A DNA stretch of 11,041 nt from Ulvibacter sp047614245 (GCA_047614245.1 JBLHIC010000084.1:1-11041); one strand, 5' to 3'. Shown: positions 1-6,910, counted from the stretch's first letter. Notes: a model not told the origin generated them from the letters alone. Translations and numbers: made by a program.

Positions 1-42
1 GTCAGAACTGAGGAACAACGTGTCAGAAGTGAGGAACAACGT
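1..42 (+). repeat. Two tandem 21-bp direct repeats inside the coiled-coil coding region
   Basis: Bases 1-21 and 22-42 are the same 21-bp unit with one difference (C or G at unit position 8). They encode VRTEEQR and VRSEEQR, one heptad each. The repeat probably continues upstream of the window. Similar but less exact units follow to about base 180. Confidence 0.85.
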
Positions 43-462
43 TTCGTGATGGAAGGGAGGCGTAAAGAAATGGAGCATCGACGGGAAGAAATGAAAGAAC
101 GTCAAGTAGAAATGGAAGTGCAACGAGCACAATTGAAGGATGAAATTGAAGAACGCCAGGCAGAAATGCGTGAAAGACAAAACAATGCTCTTTTTTCTGA
201 TGATTTAAAGCGCATCACAAAGAATAGTTCTAAAAATGATCTTGAAGAACTAAGGAGAGCCTTCGATTCTAAAGGTATTTCCTTTTCCTATAACGGTGTG
301 AAGAGAAACGACGCAGGAGAAATCACTAAAATCAAATTGAAAATAAAAGATAATAAAGGTTCCTCCTCCTCTTCATCTTTTAATGGTGAAGGACAAACAA
401 TTGATAATATCTTGATTGACATCAACAATGGTATTACCATAATGAATGGAAGTTCTCATTAG
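1..462 (+). CDS. C-terminal part of a coiled-coil protein, probably an M56/BlaR1-like metallopeptidase (5' truncated by window edge)
   Basis: The reading frame is open from base 1, so the gene begins upstream of the window; the first in-frame ATG at 46 is internal. The visible part has two segments. Codons 1-60 are an extremely charged Glu/Arg/Lys/Gln helix built of repeats such as EEQR, EERQ and KERQ, a likely coiled coil. The last 90 or so residues are a small globular tail containing DDLKRITKNSS, LEELRRAFDSKGISFSY and GEITKIKLKIKDNKG, followed by a six-serine run. From memory, this kind of tail (an 'F/ISYxxVKRNxxGEI' strand after a charged linker) closes BlaR1-like M56 membrane metallopeptidases of flavobacteria. 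The metalloprotease domain (HExxH) lies outside the window, so the family call is an inference. A clear terminator follows the stop. Confidence 0.6.
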   Translation, partial: VRTEEQRVRSEEQRFVMEGRRKEMEHRREEMKERQVEMEVQRAQLKDEIEERQAEMRERQNNALFSDDLKRITKNSSKNDLEELRRAFDSKGISFSYNGVKRNDAGEITKIKLKIKDNKGSSSSSSFNGEGQTIDNILIDINNGITIMNGSSH

Positions 463-521
463 ATCGTTAGATCACTCGATTATTAGATCGAAAAATAAAT
501 TGTGGCCAAATTAATCAACCT

Positions 522-553
522 ATACCTCTCGAATTTTTTGAGAGGTATTTTTA
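522..553 (+). terminator. Rho-independent terminator after the coiled-coil gene
   Basis: A perfect 9-bp stem (ATACCTCTC at 522-530, GAGAGGTAT at 540-548) encloses a 9-base loop and runs directly into TTTTATTT. It lies about 60 bases after the stop at 462. The intervening bases contain three copies of TTAGATC (459, 467 and 483). Confidence 0.85.
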
Positions 554-569
554 TTTGTAGTTTTGACGT

Positions 570-722
570 ATGAAAAAACAAGCTTTTGTAGTATTGGCAA
601 AATTCAATAAAGCTGTCTTACCAAGTTTTACGAAGAAAAGACTTGATCTCGCGAAGGCTTCAAAGCTTCAGTTGGCAATTTTTGGATATCGCTTATGGGT
701 AACTAAAAACGCTTTAGACTAA
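570..722 (+). CDS. Conserved 50-residue basic small protein
   Basis: An ATG at 570 opens a 50-codon frame ending in TAA at 720-722. The protein is basic, starts MKKQAFVVLAKFNKAVLPSF and ends with a W-V-T-K-N-A-L-D tail. From memory, flavobacterial genomes carry closely similar roughly 50-residue proteins (pattern ILxKxNKxxLPSxTKxxLDLxKAxKxQLxxxxxRxxVTxNALD), often labelled 'SsrA-binding protein'. That name is doubtful, since true SmpB is about 150 residues and this lacks its fold; I therefore give no symbol. The gene is convergent with apt and their stop codons overlap by four bases (719-722), leaving no terminator between them. Function is unknown. Confidence 0.72.
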   Translation: MKKQAFVVLAKFNKAVLPSFTKKRLDLAKASKLQLAIFGYRLWVTKNALD

Positions 723-1234
723 TACGATATTAAAGGTCTAACATCATAGCGTTTCAATTTATCGGAACCTCTTAAAAATTGTAGTTCTATTATAAAATTA
801 CATTGCACCACTACTCCACCCAATTTTTCAATGAGTTTACAAGCTGCTTTTGCAGTGCCTCCTGTAGCAAGCACATCGTCGTGAAGTAAAACACGCTCTC
901 CTTTTTTAATAGCATCTTCATGCATTTCAATTACATCCATCCCGTATTCTAAAGAATAAGGCTCAACTATTGTATTATATGGTAATTTACCAGATTTCCG
1001 AATTGGCACAAACCCAGCATCTAGTCTTTGCGCCAAGAGCATTCCGAAGAAAAAACCCCGAGATTCAATTGCAACCACCTTATCAATTTTTTCACCATTG
1101 ACTAGTGCCACTAGATTATTGATGCAAACTTCAGATGCATCTTTATTTCCCAACAACGGCGTGATGTCTTTAAAAAGCACGCCAGGTTTCGGAAAACCCT
1201 GAATATCACGGATATAATCTTGAAGGTTTATCAT
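719..1234 (-). CDS. apt: Adenine phosphoribosyltransferase
   Basis: This is a cytosolic purine-salvage enzyme that converts adenine and PRPP to AMP and pyrophosphate. The 171-residue length is normal for the family. The start contains the typical IRDIQGFPKPGVLFKDITPLL; residues 54-60 (VAIESRG) precede the core; residues 93-105 (YSLEYGMDVIEMH) form the flexible catalytic loop; and residues 116-129 (VLLHDDVLATGGTA) are the PRPP-binding loop with its two acidic residues and GGT. The ATG at 1232-1234 fits the family N-terminus. The gene diverges from the GH16 gene across about 195 bases, and its 3' end overlaps the small convergent gene by four bases. The sequence shows no damage. Confidence 0.97.
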   Translation of the reverse strand: MINLQDYIRDIQGFPKPGVLFKDITPLLGNKDASEVCINNLVALVNGEKIDKVVAIESRGFFFGMLLAQRLDAGFVPIRKSGKLPYNTIVEPYSLEYGMDVIEMHEDAIKKGERVLLHDDVLATGGTAKAACKLIEKLGGVVVQCNFIIELQFLRGSDKLKRYDVRPLISY

Positions 1235-1430
1235 ATTAATAGAGTATCTTTAAAAGTAACTAATAAAGTTTGTTTTACGGGCAGTAAATTGAAAATAATA
1301 ACCACTAACTTACCTACACAAGCAACCTAAATCTTTAGACAAGGTTATTCTCTTTTTTTTTATCTTGTACTCCCGTGACAGGATCTTTTATTATCCAAAA
1401 TCAGAATGTATCTTATTAAAAAACTGCACT

Positions 1431-2495
1431 ATGCGTATACTTACAACTCTCTCTTTTTTACTATTGGCAGTCTCCGGTATTTCTCAAATTAATTATGAAT
1501 TAGTTTGGGCTGATGAATTTGATGGAAATGGAGCTATAGATAATAACAATTGGTTCCATCAAACACAAATTCCGGCGGGAGGTAGCTGGTACAATGGGGA
1601 AATACAGCATTATACCAACAGAGAACTCAATGCAAATCAGAGTAACGGTACCTTGAAAATTGTCGCTAAAAAAGAAGTATTTACAGACCAGGGTTACACC
1701 AAACAGTATACATCGGCTCGACTCAACTCCAAAACAGCCTTTAAATATGGTCGCATTGAAGTAAAAGCCAAACTACCATTTGGCGTGGGTACCTGGCCTG
1801 CCATTTGGACATTGGGAAAGAATATTATTGAACCAGGAGGATACTGGACCAATACATTTGGAAGTGTAAATTGGCCGGCTTGCGGAGAAATTGATATTAT
1901 GGAACATTGGGGAGCAAATCAAGATTTCGTTCAAAGTGCATTGCACACCCCTTCAAGTTTTGGCGGAACTGTTAATATTGGCGGACAAAATGTCAATAAT
2001 GCTTCGACAGAGTTCCATATTTACGAATTGGAATGGACTAGTGAAGAAATGATATTTTCGGTAGACGGCATTGTACATTATACGTACAATCCGCCTATTA
2101 AAAATATGGACACCTGGCCTTTTGATGCAGATCAATACATCTTGCTAAACGTGGCCATTCTTCCAGATATTAATCCGACTACATTTACCGAGAGCACCTT
2201 GGAAGTTGACTATGTACGTGTTTATCAAGAGAGTATCTTAGGAACTAGTGATTTCGCAAATTTAAACAATGTTGAATTCACGAACCCCGTAGATGAAACA
2301 CTTCACGTTAAAATTTCGGGACAATTGACACAAAGCTTGGTTCAGATTTATGATGTACTAGGCAAACAACTATACGCCAGTAAAATCACACATGAAGACA
2401 CTACAATTGACACGTCATCTTTCCCTAAAGGCATCTATCTTATGAAGATCGAAAGTACTGATGGCATTATTACAAAAAAAATACTTAAAAAGTGA
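1431..2495 (+). CDS. Secreted GH16 beta-glucanase (laminarinase-like) with type IX secretion tail
   Basis: This is a predicted secreted endo-beta-glucanase of glycoside hydrolase family 16, most likely acting on beta-1,3-linked glucan such as laminarin. The ATG at 1431 is chosen because a clear signal peptide follows at once (MRILTTLSFLLLAVSGISQ); an upstream TTG in frame at 1365 would bury it. Catalytic domain: residues about 20-262, beginning YELVWADEFDG. The motif GEIDIMEHWG supplies E153 (nucleophile), D155 and E158 (acid/base); the extra Met between D-I and E is the beta-bulge form common in laminarinases. From about residue 270 to 354 a beta-rich tail (NPVDETLHVK, VQIYDVLGKQL, KGIYLMKIES, then KKILKK) matches the T9SS sorting domain, so export through the outer membrane is expected. 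No carbohydrate-binding module is present. Exact substrate is inferred. Confidence 0.95.
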   Translation: MRILTTLSFLLLAVSGISQINYELVWADEFDGNGAIDNNNWFHQTQIPAGGSWYNGEIQHYTNRELNANQSNGTLKIVAKKEVFTDQGYTKQYTSARLNSKTAFKYGRIEVKAKLPFGVGTWPAIWTLGKNIIEPGGYWTNTFGSVNWPACGEIDIMEHWGANQDFVQSALHTPSSFGGTVNIGGQNVNNASTEFHIYELEWTSEEMIFSVDGIVHYTYNPPIKNMDTWPFDADQYILLNVAILPDINPTTFTESTLEVDYVRVYQESILGTSDFANLNNVEFTNPVDETLHVKISGQLTQSLVQIYDVLGKQLYASKITHEDTTIDTSSFPKGIYLMKIESTDGIITKKILKK

Positions 2496-2645
2496 TTTTC
2501 AAGGCCGCAATTAATCTTTTGCAAAAGAATTAAAGCATATCACAATACATTGTAACTATTTTTGAAACATAACACAAACAGTGCTATAAATCAATAAATT
2601 AGGGGTCCCATTTAGTGCATTATTCTGTGGCCAAACGAGCCTTTT

Positions 2646-4208
2646 TTATGAACTACAAGACAACATGGAGCAGCCTACTTTATGTCTCGCCCAATCGGGT
2701 CGTTTTGCAAACCATTTATTTTGTGTCTCTTGTTCTGCATAAGGATGCTTTAGGAGCTCAAACAATGCATCGATTATTGAATAGTCTCCATCATCTGCTG
2801 CATCAATAGCCAATTGCGCCATATAATTACGTAATACGTATTTTGGATTTACAGCGTTCATTTTTTCTTTTCTTTCTGAATCTGAAAGTAGTTCTGGCGC
2901 TAATCTGGAATTATAGGCTACAAACCAATCATTCCATTGCTGTCTAATCGTATCTGAAACTTCAGTAAGAATATAGTAAGCATCATTAACGACCTCTATT
3001 CCTCCGGAAAGTGTACCCTTTCTGAAGTTACTCAGGTTCCTAAAGAAGATCGTCATATCTGTTTCAGTGAGATGTAACTTAAGTTCTAAGTCCTTTATAA
3101 GCTGTGCATCTCCTTCCTCTTTCAAGTTCAAGCCTAGTTTAGAGCGCATCATATCTAAATAGGCAACCGTATAGTTATCTCTATAATCTGAAAGAATTGT
3201 TTCAAAGCCTTCTGCCTCTCCCACCAAAGGGTACAAGGCATTTGCCAATTGGTATAAATTCCATAGGACCACATCTGGCTGATTCCCATAGCGATAGCGC
3301 TTCTGCTGACTATCAGTAGTATTTGGAGTCCAACCAGAATCATACCCTTCTAACCAGCCGTAAGGGCCATAGTCTATGGTAAGTCCAAGGATAGACAAAT
3401 TATCGGTATTCATTACACCGTGTACAAAACCTACTCGCTGCCAATGAATCACCACCTCTAAACTTCGTTCAGCAACCTCCTTAAAAAAAGCTACATAGGT
3501 TGGTATTGAGGGTTTTCCCAAGTGTGAAAAGAAATTTTCAATGGTATAATCTACTAGAATTTTAAGTGTTTTGTGATCGCCTCTGGCTGCAAGGATCTCA
3601 TAACTACCAAAGCGCAAAAATGATGGAGCTACTCGAGTTACGATAGCTCCTTTCTCGTAAGCTGAATTACCATTGTACATCACATCCCTCATTACCTCAT
3701 CACCAGATAAACCAATTGATAAAGCACGCGTGGTTGGCACACCCAAATGAAACATCGCCTCACTACATAAATACTCTCTAATTGAAGACCTTAAAACCGC
3801 CAAACCATCGGCAGTGCGAGAATAAGGAGTTTCGCCAGCGCCCTTTAACTGAATGACCCACGACTTGTCTTGGTGCACAACCTCAGCTAAATTGATTGCC
3901 CTTCCGTCACCGAGTTGTCCCGCCCATTGTCCAAACTGATGCCCCCCATAACACATCGCATACGGATTGGTATTTGGCAAAACCGTATTTCCTGTGAATA
4001 CATTTTTAAATTCTTCAGACGTCAAGTCAGTTTCGCTTATACCCAAATTAGATGCCATTTCCTTCGAAACATGTAAAATTTCCGGCTTTGCAGTTTGCTT
4101 AGGTGTGACAAATGAATAACAGGCCTCGGTGACCTGCCTTCTTGTATTTTCCAAAATGGGGTCAGCGGGCAGGGATTCAGTAAACGTATTTTTTATGTTC
4201 AGCTTCAT
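2646..4208 (-). CDS. selO: SelO family protein adenylyltransferase (YdiU/UPF0061)
   Basis: This is a 520-residue pseudokinase-fold enzyme of the SelO family, which transfers AMP from ATP to hydroxyl side chains of proteins and is linked to oxidative stress. Visible signatures: GGHQFGQWAGQLGDGRA (88-104), the ATP-contacting LKGAGETPYSR (121-131), VLRSSIREYLCSEAM (138-152), and FVHGVMNTDNLSILGLTIDYGPYGW (from 261). By family alignment D269-N270 and D279 are the catalytic and metal-binding residues. The protein ends MLSCSS, so C518 stands where the vertebrate enzyme carries selenocysteine (CUSS); this is the redox-active position. The length fits the family. The ATG at 4206-4208 follows a 9-bp inverted repeat. 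The gene is convergent with GH16, and its upstream side borders the mobile-element remnants. Confidence 0.96.
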   Translation of the reverse strand: MKLNIKNTFTESLPADPILENTRRQVTEACYSFVTPKQTAKPEILHVSKEMASNLGISETDLTSEEFKNVFTGNTVLPNTNPYAMCYGGHQFGQWAGQLGDGRAINLAEVVHQDKSWVIQLKGAGETPYSRTADGLAVLRSSIREYLCSEAMFHLGVPTTRALSIGLSGDEVMRDVMYNGNSAYEKGAIVTRVAPSFLRFGSYEILAARGDHKTLKILVDYTIENFFSHLGKPSIPTYVAFFKEVAERSLEVVIHWQRVGFVHGVMNTDNLSILGLTIDYGPYGWLEGYDSGWTPNTTDSQQKRYRYGNQPDVVLWNLYQLANALYPLVGEAEGFETILSDYRDNYTVAYLDMMRSKLGLNLKEEGDAQLIKDLELKLHLTETDMTIFFRNLSNFRKGTLSGGIEVVNDAYYILTEVSDTIRQQWNDWFVAYNSRLAPELLSDSERKEKMNAVNPKYVLRNYMAQLAIDAADDGDYSIIDALFELLKHPYAEQETQNKWFAKRPDWARHKVGCSMLSCSS

Positions 4209-4223
4209 TTTTTTTTCAGATTC

Positions 4224-4247
4224 ATCTTTTGATCATTTTCAAAAGAT
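4224..4247 (-). promoter_or_regulatory. 9-bp perfect inverted repeat 15 bases upstream of selO
   Basis: Arms ATCTTTTGA (4224-4232) and TCAAAAGAT (4239-4247) are separated by six bases. Read on the selO strand it lies just before the start, overlapping a TATCTTTTG string that loosely resembles the Bacteroidota -7 element (TAnnTTTG). It could be an operator or a 5'-UTR hairpin; no partner regulator is visible. Confidence 0.4.
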
Positions 4248-4309
4248 AAACATTTATTCACGTATTTAAGCTTATAGACAAGTTAGATTCTCAATAAGAC
4301 GAAAACACA

Positions 4310-4490
4310 ACCAAGCAGACAGCTCCCCCCAGTAAATATCGAGCGCGCACCTCTCTCACCACCGTACATCCGCCAGCTATAACCCTTCTCTTCCTTGTTA
4401 GGGCCCTCTGTGGACTATAATTCCTCATTTCCATATCCGCGGTTCGTTAATAAAACCTATCGCCTATCAACAGATTGATTCGGTCTATGC
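4310..4490 (-). mobile_element. Probable relic of a group II intron 3' region (disrupted domain V)
   Basis: On the minus strand, AACGAACCGCGGATATGG (about 4431-4448) and ATGTACGGTGGTG with GAGAGAGG (4350-4370) resemble the two sides of the domain V helix found after group II intron reverse-transcriptase genes (pattern GAACCGCCGTA...TACGGTGGTGTGAGAGG). Here they are separated by about 60 unrelated bases instead of a short loop, and no reverse transcriptase is present, so this would be a dead remnant. The comparison is from memory. The stretch is G+C-richer than its surroundings and holds no plausible gene. Confidence 0.4.
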
Positions 4491-4559
4491 GTTCTTCAAA
4501 ACTAGTGGGAACCTCTTTTTTGAAACATCGATGCCAACAACTTCTTGGTAATTTTTCAT
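4485..4559 (-). pseudogene. N-terminal fragment of an IS110-family transposase
   Basis: A minus-strand ATG at 4559 opens MKNYQEVVGIDVSKK, the hallmark start of IS110-family DEDD transposases, where the Asp of GIDVSK is the first catalytic acid. Similarity stops after the second Lys: the frame continues RFPLVLKNA and hits TAG at 4485. Only about 15 of the roughly 320-340 residues of an intact enzyme remain. The break leads directly into the group II intron-like relic, so the element was cut by a later insertion or deletion. The noncoding end of this IS would fall between 4560 and about 4621, next to the start of the DUF6326 remnant. Confidence 0.75.
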
Positions 4560-4621
4560 GTTTTTACGATTAGAGTTAACAAATAAGTTGCGTTCATTAC
4601 CTTCTTTATCCGGATTATTCA

Positions 4622-5056
4622 AGAAAAACTAGAAGAAAAACTATTTTTCAAGAACATTCTATTAATGCAAAACTCCAATTATCCATTTTATGGATTACTT
4701 TATTAATATTTTATATCTATGGTGATTTATTTTATACTTGGGAGCCAGAACATTTAAAAGGCTTGTTAAAAGGAGAAACAGAAGATGGAAAAACAACACC
4801 AATGAGTTTAGTCGCAGCTTCTATTTTCATAACAATTCCATCTTTAATGATTCTACTTTCTATAATGTTAAATGCCAAAATTAGTAGACTCATAAACATT
4901 ATAGCTGGCGGACTTTACAGTATAGCTGTAATTTTAGTTTTGGCACTCTTTTCTTACCCAACAATCATTTATTTTTTTGTATTTCTTAGTGGTATTGAAA
5001 TTGCCATAACTCTACTAATTGTTTATGTTGCTTGGAAATGGCCTATACAGTTATAA
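4622..5056 (+). pseudogene. DUF6326-like membrane protein gene lacking a recognisable start codon
   Basis: The frame is open from 4580 to the TAA at 5054-5056. Coding similarity begins around 4622-4661 (RKTRRKTIFQEHS, then INAKLQLSILW), but no ATG, GTG or TTG exists in frame until a TTG at 4763, which would delete the first membrane helix. The family pattern, from memory, is 'xNAKxxLSxLW', a first helix, a loop, then LVAASIFITIPSLMILLSIML, RLINIIAGG, a third helix, and a fourth ending in VAWKWP. All four hydrophobic segments are visible. The neighbouring IS110 fragment (minus strand, ending near 4560-4621) probably removed the true 5' end; initiation at a rare ATT (4661) is the alternative. 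Function of the family is unknown. Confidence 0.65.
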
Positions 5057-5074
5057 TAATATTAGTAACGTAGT

Positions 5075-5220
5075 ACAACACAGTATAAAAATAATAGGGG
5101 TTTTGCGAAAGACCTAAAGTTCGTGTACATTAACAAAGTCCGCCGAATTTACAATTTGGCTAATTGAAAACCTAAAAAGTAAGTGAGTTTTAATCCCTTA
5201 CTATTCTTACACAAATTGTT
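5075..5220 (+). repeat. Long imperfect hairpin, attC-like, downstream of the DUF6326 gene
   Basis: Outer arms 5083-5103 and 5192-5212 are inverted copies matching at about 16 of 21 positions. Between them sits an apical hairpin, GCCGAATT (5142-5149) with AATTTGGC (5153-5160), an 8-bp stem with one G-T pair and a 3-base loop. The element ends ACAAATTGTTAGCC. A gene followed at once by an element about 140 bases long with imperfect outer arms and a GTTAG end resembles an integron cassette with its attC site, and similar sequences behind small genes are familiar to me from flavobacterial genomes. No integrase is in the window. Confidence 0.45.
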
Positions 5221-5314
5221 AGCCTTCATTATGACAAACCACTGAGCAATGATGATTTTTTTTAGAAAAATTCGCTTCGATCTTATGGGAAAAAAATAAA
5301 CCAGGAAAGTATTT

Positions 5315-5640
5315 GAAATATGCTGTTGCTAATCTTCTTGTACTAAGGAAAGAATCTTTTGCTCTATAGCTTGAATCTCCCTATCCAGATACCTTCTAGG
5401 ACGTCTGAGTGATCGATAAACAAATTTTGAAGGAATGCAAGAGCATCTTCTCCGCGCATCTTATTCTTTATTGCTGTCTGATGTTTAAGATAGATGTCCA
5501 TTAGTCTGAAAAGCTAAAGACACTCACTCTGCACCTCTGTAAGTGCAGTATATAGAGAAACCTCCTTAATTAACGCATACTCACAAATAGCTTTATCATC
5601 ACTCTTATCTGTCTTCACCTTTGCCATTTTCATTTGGAAC
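5315..5640 (-). pseudogene. Degraded middle part of an IS110-family transposase
   Basis: Reading minus from about 5640: QMKMAKVKTDKSDDKAIC, then EVSLYTALTEVQSECL, then a TAG at 5514-5516 where the family has Gln. The same frame continues LFRLMDIYLKHQTAIKNK and GEDALAF. A frameshift near 5430 is then needed to continue RSLRRPRRYLDREIQAIEQ, KILSLVQED, and a second TAG at 5329-5331 interrupts before QQHIS. These are the consecutive middle blocks of an IS110 transposase (end of the DEDD domain and the linker helices), so the copy carries two nonsense codons and a frameshift. Sequence upstream of QMKM (to about 5700) does not match clearly. The rest of 5220-5315 shows no gene. Confidence 0.8.
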
Positions 5641-5700
5641 AAAGAAAATGTAGGTATAACAGTCTGCAAAAAGTAATAATTATTACCAAAGGCACACCAC

Positions 5701-5729
5701 TTAATAAGACTGAAGATATCGTATATTTG
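5701..5729 (+). promoter_or_regulatory. Bacteroidota sigma-A type promoter for the DUF3050 gene
   Basis: TATATTTG at 5722-5729 is a perfect match to the -7 element TAnnTTTG. A TTA at 5701-5703, 18 bases upstream, approximates the -33 TTG. The transcript would start near 5735, giving a leader of about 58 bases. That leader contains a 14-codon frame (5752-5796, MTLEILERLKKETE) whose TGA overlaps the DUF3050 ATG. Confidence 0.6.
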
Positions 5730-5792
5730 TAATCTTCTATAGAATATTTTAATGACACTAGAAATTTTAGAAAGGTTGAAAAAAGAAACAGA

Positions 5793-6587
5793 ATGAATAG
5801 AATACAACATATAGAAAATGAGATTTCTGAATTAAGAAATCAATTACAGAATCATAAGATTTATGAAAATTTAAATACTATCCATGATATAAAAACCTTT
5901 ATGGAAAATCACGTATTTGCCGTATGGGATTTTATGTCACTTTTAAAAAGTCTTCAAATAAATCTGACTAAAGTTGAAATACCTTGGACACCTCCAAAAA
6001 ACCCAATACTGTCAAGGTTTATAAATGAAATTGTCCACGGAGAAGAAAGTGACATTAATGAAATAGGAGAACCTAAAAGTCATTTTGAAATGTATTTGGA
6101 CGCAATGTACCAAGTAAACGCTGGGACTAATGAAATAGATAGTTTTATAAAATTTATAGAAACAGGAAATTCAGTTGATTATTCATTGAATGAAGTAAAT
6201 ATTGATAAAAGAGTAGCTGATTTTGTGAAGTTTTCATTTTCAATTATTGAAACAAATAAACCGCACCTTGTAGCTTCTGCTTTTACATTTGGACGAGAAG
6301 ATGTTATTCCAGATATGTTTATTGAAATTCTGAAAAAGTCAGATTCTGGAAACAAGTCATATAACAAATTAACCTATTATCTTGAAAGACATATAGAATT
6401 AGATGGAGATGAACACGGACCATTATCTCTTAAAATGATTTCAGAACTTTGTGGGAATGACGACCAGAAGTGGAATGAAACACTCACAGTAGCAAAGCAA
6501 TCATTAGAGAAAAGAATTGGTCTTTGGGATTCAATTAATGAGTTAATTCAAAATAAAAAACCAGCATATAGCAAAGACCTGAGGTAA
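5793..6587 (+). CDS. DUF3050 family protein (heme-oxygenase-like fold)
   Basis: An intact 264-residue protein of the DUF3050 family. Conserved blocks in order: IQHIENEISELRNQLQNH at the start, FMENHVFAVWDFMSLLKSLQ (36-55), IPWTPP, NEIVHGEESD (78-87), SHFEMYLDAM (96-105), PHLVASAFTFGRED (157-170), and YYLERHIELDGDEHG (195-209). The family belongs to the heme-oxygenase-like helical superfamily. The invariant acidic and His residues, including a D204-x3-H208 pair, recall di-iron oxygenases of that fold, but activity is unknown and the metal suggestion is my inference. It has its own promoter and terminator and stands alone between IS110 fragments. Its low G+C is like its surroundings. The ATG at 5793 fits the family start. 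Confidence 0.9.
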   Translation: MNRIQHIENEISELRNQLQNHKIYENLNTIHDIKTFMENHVFAVWDFMSLLKSLQINLTKVEIPWTPPKNPILSRFINEIVHGEESDINEIGEPKSHFEMYLDAMYQVNAGTNEIDSFIKFIETGNSVDYSLNEVNIDKRVADFVKFSFSIIETNKPHLVASAFTFGREDVIPDMFIEILKKSDSGNKSYNKLTYYLERHIELDGDEHGPLSLKMISELCGNDDQKWNETLTVAKQSLEKRIGLWDSINELIQNKKPAYSKDLR

Positions 6588-6629
6588 AAAAAACCTTTGC
6601 TTCATTAAATTCAAACATTATTATTCCAG

Positions 6630-6668
6630 ACTCAGAGATTCAAAACATATGATTCTTTGAGTTTTTTT
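6630..6668 (+). terminator. Terminator after the DUF3050 gene
   Basis: ACTCAGAGATTC (6630-6641) pairs with GATTCTTTGAGT (6651-6662) through 12 positions with one G-T pair and one mismatch, closing a 9-base loop. A run of seven T follows. It is about 45 bases beyond the DUF3050 stop. Confidence 0.7.
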
Positions 6669-6680
6669 CTTTTCAACTAC

Positions 6681-6890
6681 TTATCTAGCTATTGCAGAAA
6701 CAAACGTTTCATCATATGGAGTACCAGACTTCTCGATAGCAAAACATTGCTTGAGTAGTTTATTTGCCACAGCAATTAGTGCTAATTTCTTGCTCTTACC
6801 TTTGTTTATGATGCGCTCATAAATTTTTCTACAAGCTTTATTATGCTTACAGGCATTAAATGAATACAAGAACAAAAGAGTTGAAATTTT
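6681..6890 (-). pseudogene. C-terminal fragment of an IS110-family transposase
   Basis: Reading minus from about 6890: LLFLYSFNACKHNKACRKIY, then ERIINKGKSKKLALIAVANK, LLKQCFAIEKSGTPYDETF, and a TAA at 6681-6683. These blocks are the end of the Transposase_20 region of IS110 enzymes, normally preceded by RGKSKISKxGN, which is missing: upstream the frame reads SVWKIS and a TGA at 6900-6902. A TTG at 6873-6875 opens the frame but is not a real start. The last residues (VSAIAR) differ from the usual NYRS-type end. It is not contiguous with the other two fragments: on this strand the C-terminal piece lies upstream of the middle and N-terminal pieces, so at least two elements or a rearrangement are needed. 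Confidence 0.8.
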
Positions 6891-6910
6891 CCAAACGCTT
6901 CAAATCATTG

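Noticed and set aside
1361..1368. TATCTTGT as a -7 element for the GH16 gene
   Set aside because: It lacks one T of the TAnnTTTG consensus and has no TTG at the proper distance upstream.
1365..1430. TTG start giving 22 extra residues on the GH16 protein
   Set aside because: It would place charged residues before a well-formed signal peptide that begins at ATG 1431.
2511..2533. Hairpin-like string TTAATCTTTTGCAAAAGAATTAA after the GH16 gene
   Set aside because: Described only as a weak A/T stem with a tight loop and no T-run; it is not a convincing terminator between the convergent GH16 and selO genes.
2615..2809. 64-codon plus-strand frame across the selO stop
   Set aside because: It is almost entirely antisense to the well-supported selO gene and shows no family resemblance.
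5514..5810. Single 98-residue minus-strand protein
   Set aside because: Only its C-terminal half matches an IS110 transposase; the first half is antisense to the DUF3050 promoter and start, so it is part of a degraded pseudogene and not a gene.
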